The notes beneath the pieces are model-generated. The model saw only the letters and a program-made list of their open reading frames with translations, did not search any database and was not told the origin of the DNA. The position numbers and the translations under genes are program-made. 5,262 nt of DNA from Actinomycetota bacterium (GTDB lineage Bacteria; Actinomycetota; Acidimicrobiia; Acidimicrobiales; Iamiaceae), in NCBI GenBank assembly GCA_017882935.1, contig JADGOP010000206.1, forward strand, positions 1 to 5,262. The letters run 5' to 3'. Positions 1-5,262 of the stretch are shown in pieces (the first letter of the stretch is position 1; each line of letters begins with the position of its first letter).

Positions 1-677
1 CCGCCGCCCGCTACCGGGGCGACGACATCGGGGTGCACCTCACCCTCAACGCCGAGTGGGACCTCTACCGCTGGGCGCCCATCACGCACGCCCCCTCCCT
101 GCTCGACGGCGACGGCGGCTTCCCTCGCACGGTCGACGACGTCTGGGAGCACGCCGACCTCGACGAGGTGCGCCGCGAGCTGCGTGCCCAGGTCGAGCGG
201 GCCATCCTCTGGGGCTTCGACGTCAGCCACCTCGACAGCCACATGGGCACGGTCCAGCTGCGCCCCGAGTTCTTCGACGTCTACCTCGACCTGGCCGTCG
301 AGTTCGACCTGCCGCTCCGCCTCTCGGGCGCGAGCACCGAGCGTCTCGTGGGGTTCCCGTTCCGCCAGCTCGCCGCCGACGAGGGCGTGCTCTTCCCCGA
401 CCACTTCGCGTGGGTGCCGGGCGTCGGCAGCCGCGACCTGTTCGAGCGCCTGGCGGGCGAGCTGCGGCCCGGCGTCACCGAGATCCTGGTGCACCCGGCC
501 GTCGACACGCCCGAGCTGCGGGCGGCCATGCCCGACTGGGAGGCCCGCGTCGACGACCACCGGCTCATCACGGCCGACACTGCGCTGGCGCGGGCGCTCG
601 ACGAGGCCGGCGTGCACCGCATCGGCTACCGCCGGCTGCACGAGCTGCAGCGCGCCGCCCGCGTCGGCGCGGCCTGA
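1..677 (+). CDS. YdjC/ChbG-family carbohydrate deacetylase, 5'-truncated by window edge
   Basis: The reading frame is open from base 3 to a TGA at 675-677 and gives 224 visible residues; the true start lies left of the window. Two hallmarks of the YdjC/ChbG metal-dependent deacetylase fold are visible: the GVHLTLNAEW segment (its His, bases 36-38, is a usual metal ligand) and HLDSHMG, whose last His (bases 240-242) is the second His ligand. A later EILVHPAVD segment fits the usual barrel strand near the C-terminus. The family normally has 250-300 residues, so about 50-70 residues are missing, including the N-terminal Asp-Asp metal/catalytic motif, which cannot be checked here. Known members remove acetyl groups from N-acetylated sugars such as chitooligosaccharides; HpnK members act in hopanoid synthesis. 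The substrate here cannot be told. The ATG at 245 is internal to the DSH motif and not a start. The gene ends convergent to the GNAT gene, 41 nt away. Confidence 0.85.
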   Translation, partial: AARYRGDDIGVHLTLNAEWDLYRWAPITHAPSLLDGDGGFPRTVDDVWEHADLDEVRRELRAQVERAILWGFDVSHLDSHMGTVQLRPEFFDVYLDLAVEFDLPLRLSGASTERLVGFPFRQLAADEGVLFPDHFAWVPGVGSRDLFERLAGELRPGVTEILVHPAVDTPELRAAMPDWEARVDDHRLITADTALARALDEAGVHRIGYRRLHELQRAARVGAA

Positions 678-681
678 CCCA

Positions 682-712
682 CCTCGAAGTCGCGTTCTGG
701 GGAAGCGCGAGG
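682..712. terminator. Imperfect hairpin in convergent gap, possible bidirectional terminator
   Basis: The 41-nt gap between the two convergent stop codons contains an interrupted inverted repeat. CCTCG (682-686) pairs with CGAGG (708-712). CGC-TTC (691-693, 695-697) pairs with GAA-GCG (702-707) around a TGGG loop. The left arm carries an AAGT insertion and one bulged G. There is no T-run on either strand, so it is not a classical intrinsic terminator. The position is what suggests a role. Confidence 0.3.
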
Positions 713-718
713 CGGGGG

Positions 719-1633
719 TCAGTCCGGGGGACGGGGCAACCGCAACGTGCGGAAGACCCGCGACACCCAGGCGTCGGCCGCACGCACGTAGAAGCCGAGC
801 GGGCCGATCCAGGCGATCTCGGCGCTGCGCAGGTCGGCCGACGACAGGTCGCGGCTGATCTCCACCAGCAACGCCCGGCCGATCCCGACCGAGCGGTGCG
901 CCGGGTCGGTGAGCAGCGGCCCCACCCAGCCGGCACGGTTCACCGAGTGGCAGCCCACGCCGGCCACCTCGCCGTCGTCGAGCACGGCCACGAGGCAGCT
1001 GCCGTGCTCGAGCGCCCGCTCCACCTCAGGCACCCAGTGGGGTGCGTGCTGCGCCACGAACTCCCCGGCCGCGCGGGCCGCGTCGTCGTCGAGGGCGCGA
1101 CGCACCACGAACCCGGGGGCGCCGGGCGCCGGAGCCACCGTCGAGGTCCGGAGGGGCACGCCCATGGCGAGGTTCACCTCGGCCCCCACAGGCACGTAGC
1201 CGGCGGACTCGAACAGGCAGAGCGCCGCGGTGGCCCGGACGTCGATGCCCGGCCACAGGTAGAACGGGGCCTCACCTCCGGGGCGCACCTCGTCGGCGCC
1301 GTGCTCGAACAGCCAGTCGTGGGCGGCACCGAGCAGCGCCCGACCCAACCCCGCCCGCTGTGCCCTCGGGTCGACGGCGAGCAGCCGGATGAAGCCGGGC
1401 CCCGGCTCGGTGAGGCTGCGGCCGGGACGCGCGCGCCGGACCACGGCCACGGCGCCGAGCCCGTCGGGGCTCCCGATGACGGCGCCCCCGTCGTCGAAGC
1501 AGGCCGACTCGAGCTCGTCGGCCGTCAGGCGCTCGTCGGGCAGGGCGTGCTGCACGAGCGCGACCAGCTCGTCGAGCCGCTCGGAGGTCCAGGCGACGAG
1601 GCCGGCGGAGTGGTGGTCGGCCGAGCCGGCCAT
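719..1633 (-). CDS. Two-domain GNAT-family N-acetyltransferase
   Basis: The protein has 304 residues, from an ATG at 1633-1631 to a TGA at 721-719. It holds two tandem GNAT domains. Domain 1 (about residues 10-158) has the acetyl-CoA pyrophosphate-binding motif [16 protein letters not shown] (87-101), then YLWPGID (125-131) and an LCLFESAGY helix-strand (138-146). Domain 2 (about 175-300) has its own motif [16 protein letters not shown] (242-256), and ends in [20 protein letters not shown]. The xPGxD...LxFFexxGF signature after the first motif A and the GPxxFY tail match a family of two-domain GNATs known from Gram-positive bacteria, whose substrates are mostly unknown. Both motif A copies look intact, so both halves could bind acetyl-CoA. 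The gene starts 5 nt after the SCP2-like gene's stop with no good Shine-Dalgarno sequence, which suggests translational coupling. It is not MshD: the length is similar, but the sequence layout differs. The acceptor substrate is unknown. Confidence 0.85.
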   Translation of the reverse strand: MAGSADHHSAGLVAWTSERLDELVALVQHALPDERLTADELESACFDDGGAVIGSPDGLGAVAVVRRARPGRSLTEPGPGFIRLLAVDPRAQRAGLGRALLGAAHDWLFEHGADEVRPGGEAPFYLWPGIDVRATAALCLFESAGYVPVGAEVNLAMGVPLRTSTVAPAPGAPGFVVRRALDDDAARAAGEFVAQHAPHWVPEVERALEHGSCLVAVLDDGEVAGVGCHSVNRAGWVGPLLTDPAHRSVGIGRALLVEISRDLSSADLRSAEIAWIGPLGFYVRAADAWVSRVFRTLRLPRPPD

Positions 1634-1638
1634 GGGGG

Positions 1639-2022
1639 TCAGAACTCGGTGTCGGCGGCGAGCTGTTCCCGGGCGGCGCTGCCGTCGGGGCTCCGCATCC
1701 CCGCGAGGAGCGCGAGGAGAGGACCGGTGGGGCCGTCGGTCTTGAGGCGCCCCTGCATGTAGGCCGCGTTCACGTCGAGCTCCCCCCGGGCCACCGCCAC
1801 CGCGTCGGTCCACGGCAGCGTGAGCGACAGCTCGGCGGCGTCGGCGGGACCGGCGGCGCAGCTCCCCACCGCACCCCCGACGACGGCCAGGTGCCACGGC
1901 CGGGCCCCGGTGGGCGATCCGGCGACGTCGACCTGCACCACGATGTCGGGCACCGAGGCGAGCCACTCGTTGGGGCACGTGGCCACACGTGCGAACCAGT
2001 CGTCGGTCAGGAACGCAACCAC
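1639..2022 (-). CDS. SCP2 sterol-binding-fold protein, small stand-alone type
   Basis: The protein has 127 residues, from a GTG at 2022-2020 to a TGA at 1641-1639. The C-terminal half carries the typical SCP2 core: [19 protein letters not shown] (64-82) followed by [15 protein letters not shown] (83-97), matching the family pattern of a strand, a helix with a 'G-x-L/x-A-F-M-x-G-K/R-L-x-x-x-G' turn, then an amphipathic C-terminal helix. The N-terminus ([13 protein letters not shown]) matches the 'FL(S/T)..W' opening of small actinobacterial SCP2 proteins. The fold makes a hydrophobic tunnel that binds lipids or acyl chains; no ligand can be inferred. The GTG start is chosen because GGAGG lies 5 nt upstream and no ATG fits. 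No signal peptide or membrane segment is visible, so it is probably cytoplasmic. It is the first gene of an operon with the GNAT gene, and divergent from acnA. Confidence 0.8.
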   Translation of the reverse strand: MVAFLTDDWFARVATCPNEWLASVPDIVVQVDVAGSPTGARPWHLAVVGGAVGSCAAGPADAAELSLTLPWTDAVAVARGELDVNAAYMQGRLKTDGPTGPLLALLAGMRSPDGSAAREQLAADTEF

Positions 2023-2027
2023 GGACG

Positions 2028-2032
2028 CCTCC
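2028..2032 (-). promoter_or_regulatory. Shine-Dalgarno of the SCP2-like gene
   Basis: On the minus strand GGAGG is followed by a 5-nt spacer and GTG. This site decides the GTG start of the SCP2-like gene, because no in-frame ATG occurs nearby. Confidence 0.7.
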
Positions 2033-2052
2033 GGGACGGGATCGGACCGCCG

Positions 2053-2058
2053 ATCGTA
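2053..2058 (-). promoter_or_regulatory. Candidate -10 element for the SCP2-GNAT operon
   Basis: The minus strand reads TACGAT, a good match to the actinobacterial TANNNT -10 consensus. It sits about 30 nt upstream of the GTG start, which implies a short leader of about 24 nt. There is no recognisable -35 at 16-18 nt spacing, so the call rests on the -10 and its position. Confidence 0.4.
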
Positions 2059-2072
2059 GCCGTGCCACCCCT

Positions 2073-2084
2073 CGGGCCGGCCCG
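2073..2084. repeat. 12-bp perfect palindrome between the divergent promoters
   Basis: CGGGCCGGCCCG is its own reverse complement. It lies just upstream of the candidate minus-strand -10 and about 50 bp upstream of the candidate plus-strand -10, so it is placed where an operator could act. In DNA this GC-rich, a GC-only palindrome can also arise by chance, so no regulator is assigned. Confidence 0.3.
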
Positions 2085-2134
2085 CGCCGGCGGTGCGCCA
2101 CGCCTGGGCCGGTGCCCACCGCCCGACCCGTCGA

Positions 2135-2140
2135 TAGGGT
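2135..2140 (+). promoter_or_regulatory. Candidate -10 element of acnA
   Basis: TAGGGT within GTCGATAGGGT fits the TANNNT -10 pattern of high-GC actinobacteria and is one of the few AT-containing spots in the region. Transcription would start near 2147, giving a leader of about 26 nt. No clear -35 hexamer is seen 17 nt upstream. Confidence 0.4.
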
Positions 2141-2162
2141 CGGCCGAGGGGTTCGCCACGAG

Positions 2163-2170
2163 AGGAGAGG
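2163..2170 (+). promoter_or_regulatory. Shine-Dalgarno of acnA
   Basis: AGGAGAGG lies immediately upstream of the ATG at 2173; AGGAG ends 5 nt before the start codon. It supports 2173 as the true start, although the frame stays open upstream to 1891. Confidence 0.75.
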
Positions 2171-2172
2171 CC

Positions 2173-5001
<2,829 letters not shown>

Positions 5002-5011
5002 GGACGCGCTG

Positions 5012-5044
5012 GGCGGCTACCGGTTGACGGCGGCTACTGGTTGA
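5012..5044. repeat. Two tandem 16-nt copies (period 17) at the convergent gene ends
   Basis: GGCGGCTACCGGTTGA (5012-5027) is followed, after a single C, by GGCGGCTACTGGTTGA (5029-5044), with one mismatch in 16. The second copy contains the minus-strand gene's stop (TAG at 5036-5034) and its last codons. The first copy lies wholly in the 32-nt gap between that stop and the acnA stop, and carries a second, out-of-frame TAG. Confidence 0.8.
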
Positions 5045-5262
5045 TGAGGTCGGGAGGCGTCAGCTTGACGGTCTGGCCCTCGAAGTTGCTCACCCCGTCG
5101 AGGTTGTTGAAGTGCTTCGCCGCGGCGTCGTACTTCACCAGCTGCAGGGTCTCGCCCATGTAGAGGTCCGTGGGGTTGGAGGGACTGGTGTTGGCCGACG
5201 CGCCCGGCACGAGCAGACCGCCCTGCGCGCCCTTGAGCGACCGGACCGAGTCCATGAACGCC
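5034..5262 (-). CDS. C-terminal end of a possible ABC-type substrate-binding protein, truncated by window edge
   Basis: 75 residues are visible, starting AFMDSVRSLKGAQGG and ending PPDLINQ at a TAG (5036-5034). The frame is open to the right edge, so the methionine in AFMD is probably internal and the real start lies outside. The pattern of a helix 'FMDSVRSLKG', a glycine-rich turn 'QGGLLVPG', and later a strand 'ETLQLVKYDAAAKHF' resembles the C-terminal lobe of periplasmic/lipoprotein binding proteins of the branched-chain amino acid (LivJ/LivK) type, where the last domain ends with a 'lqlvkyd..' strand. The diagnostic signal peptide and ligand-binding residues are outside the window, so this is a weak family call. 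It is convergent with acnA, with 32 nt between the stops. Confidence 0.4.
   Translation of the reverse strand, partial: AFMDSVRSLKGAQGGLLVPGASANTSPSNPTDLYMGETLQLVKYDAAAKHFNNLDGVSNFEGQTVKLTPPDLINQ

Noticed and set aside
719..1633. Assignment of the tandem-GNAT protein as mycothiol synthase MshD.
   Set aside because: Length and tandem architecture are similar, but the YLWPGID segment and the C-terminal GPLGFYVRA tail belong to a different two-domain GNAT group, as far as I can recall MshD.
56..1762. A 568-codon plus-strand open frame overlapping the deacetylase and running antisense to the GNAT gene.
   Set aside because: The translation is Arg/Ala/Pro/Gly-rich with no recognisable fold, and it lies out of frame with the deacetylase and antisense to a clear two-domain GNAT. 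This is a stop-poor frame due to high GC.
1891..2172. A possible 94-residue N-terminal extension of AcnA, since the frame is open upstream to 1891.
   Set aside because: The extension would overlap the SCP2-like gene, its sequence is unlike any aconitase, and a strong Shine-Dalgarno places the start at 2173.

Overview
The window is very GC-rich, with third codon positions almost always G or C, and it reads as an ordinary piece of an actinobacterial chromosome. Three features point to a high-GC actinomycete: a 942-residue AcnA-type aconitase with an extra acidic, Ala/Pro-rich segment ahead of its first cluster cysteine, a compact SCP2-fold protein, and a tandem-GNAT acetyltransferase. The Acidimicrobiia are one possibility, but this is an inference from protein style, not a measured placement. 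I saw no phage, transposon, CRISPR, tRNA or rRNA signal.

Layout from left to right. (1) At 1-677 (+) lies the C-terminal part of a YdjC/ChbG-type carbohydrate deacetylase, cut by the left edge. (2) A 41-nt convergent gap with an imperfect hairpin follows. (3) At 719-2022 (-) is a tight two-gene operon, a small SCP2-like lipid-binding protein followed after 5 nt by a two-domain GNAT acetyltransferase. (4) A 150-nt divergent intergenic region (2023-2172) carries candidate -10 elements facing both ways and a 12-bp palindrome. (5) At 2173-5001 (+) is acnA, the TCA-cycle aconitase, which fills half the window. (6) A 32-nt convergent gap follows. It holds a 16/17-nt near-perfect tandem repeat and is preceded by a strong hairpin inside the last acnA codons. 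(7) At 5034-5262 (-) is the C-terminal tail of a protein that resembles a branched-chain-amino-acid-type ABC substrate-binding protein, cut by the right edge.

Only the SCP2-like and GNAT genes look co-transcribed; the others appear to be separate units in convergent or divergent arrangement. The most interesting observations are modest: an SCP2 + tandem-GNAT pairing that recalls the domain content of the fused protein Eis, the SFPASDP-bearing insert in AcnA, a candidate bidirectional terminator embedded in the acnA 3' coding end, and a fresh-looking duplication spanning the neighbour's stop codon. I found no convincing undescribed multi-gene system. The long alternative open frames across acnA and the GNAT gene are composition artefacts.
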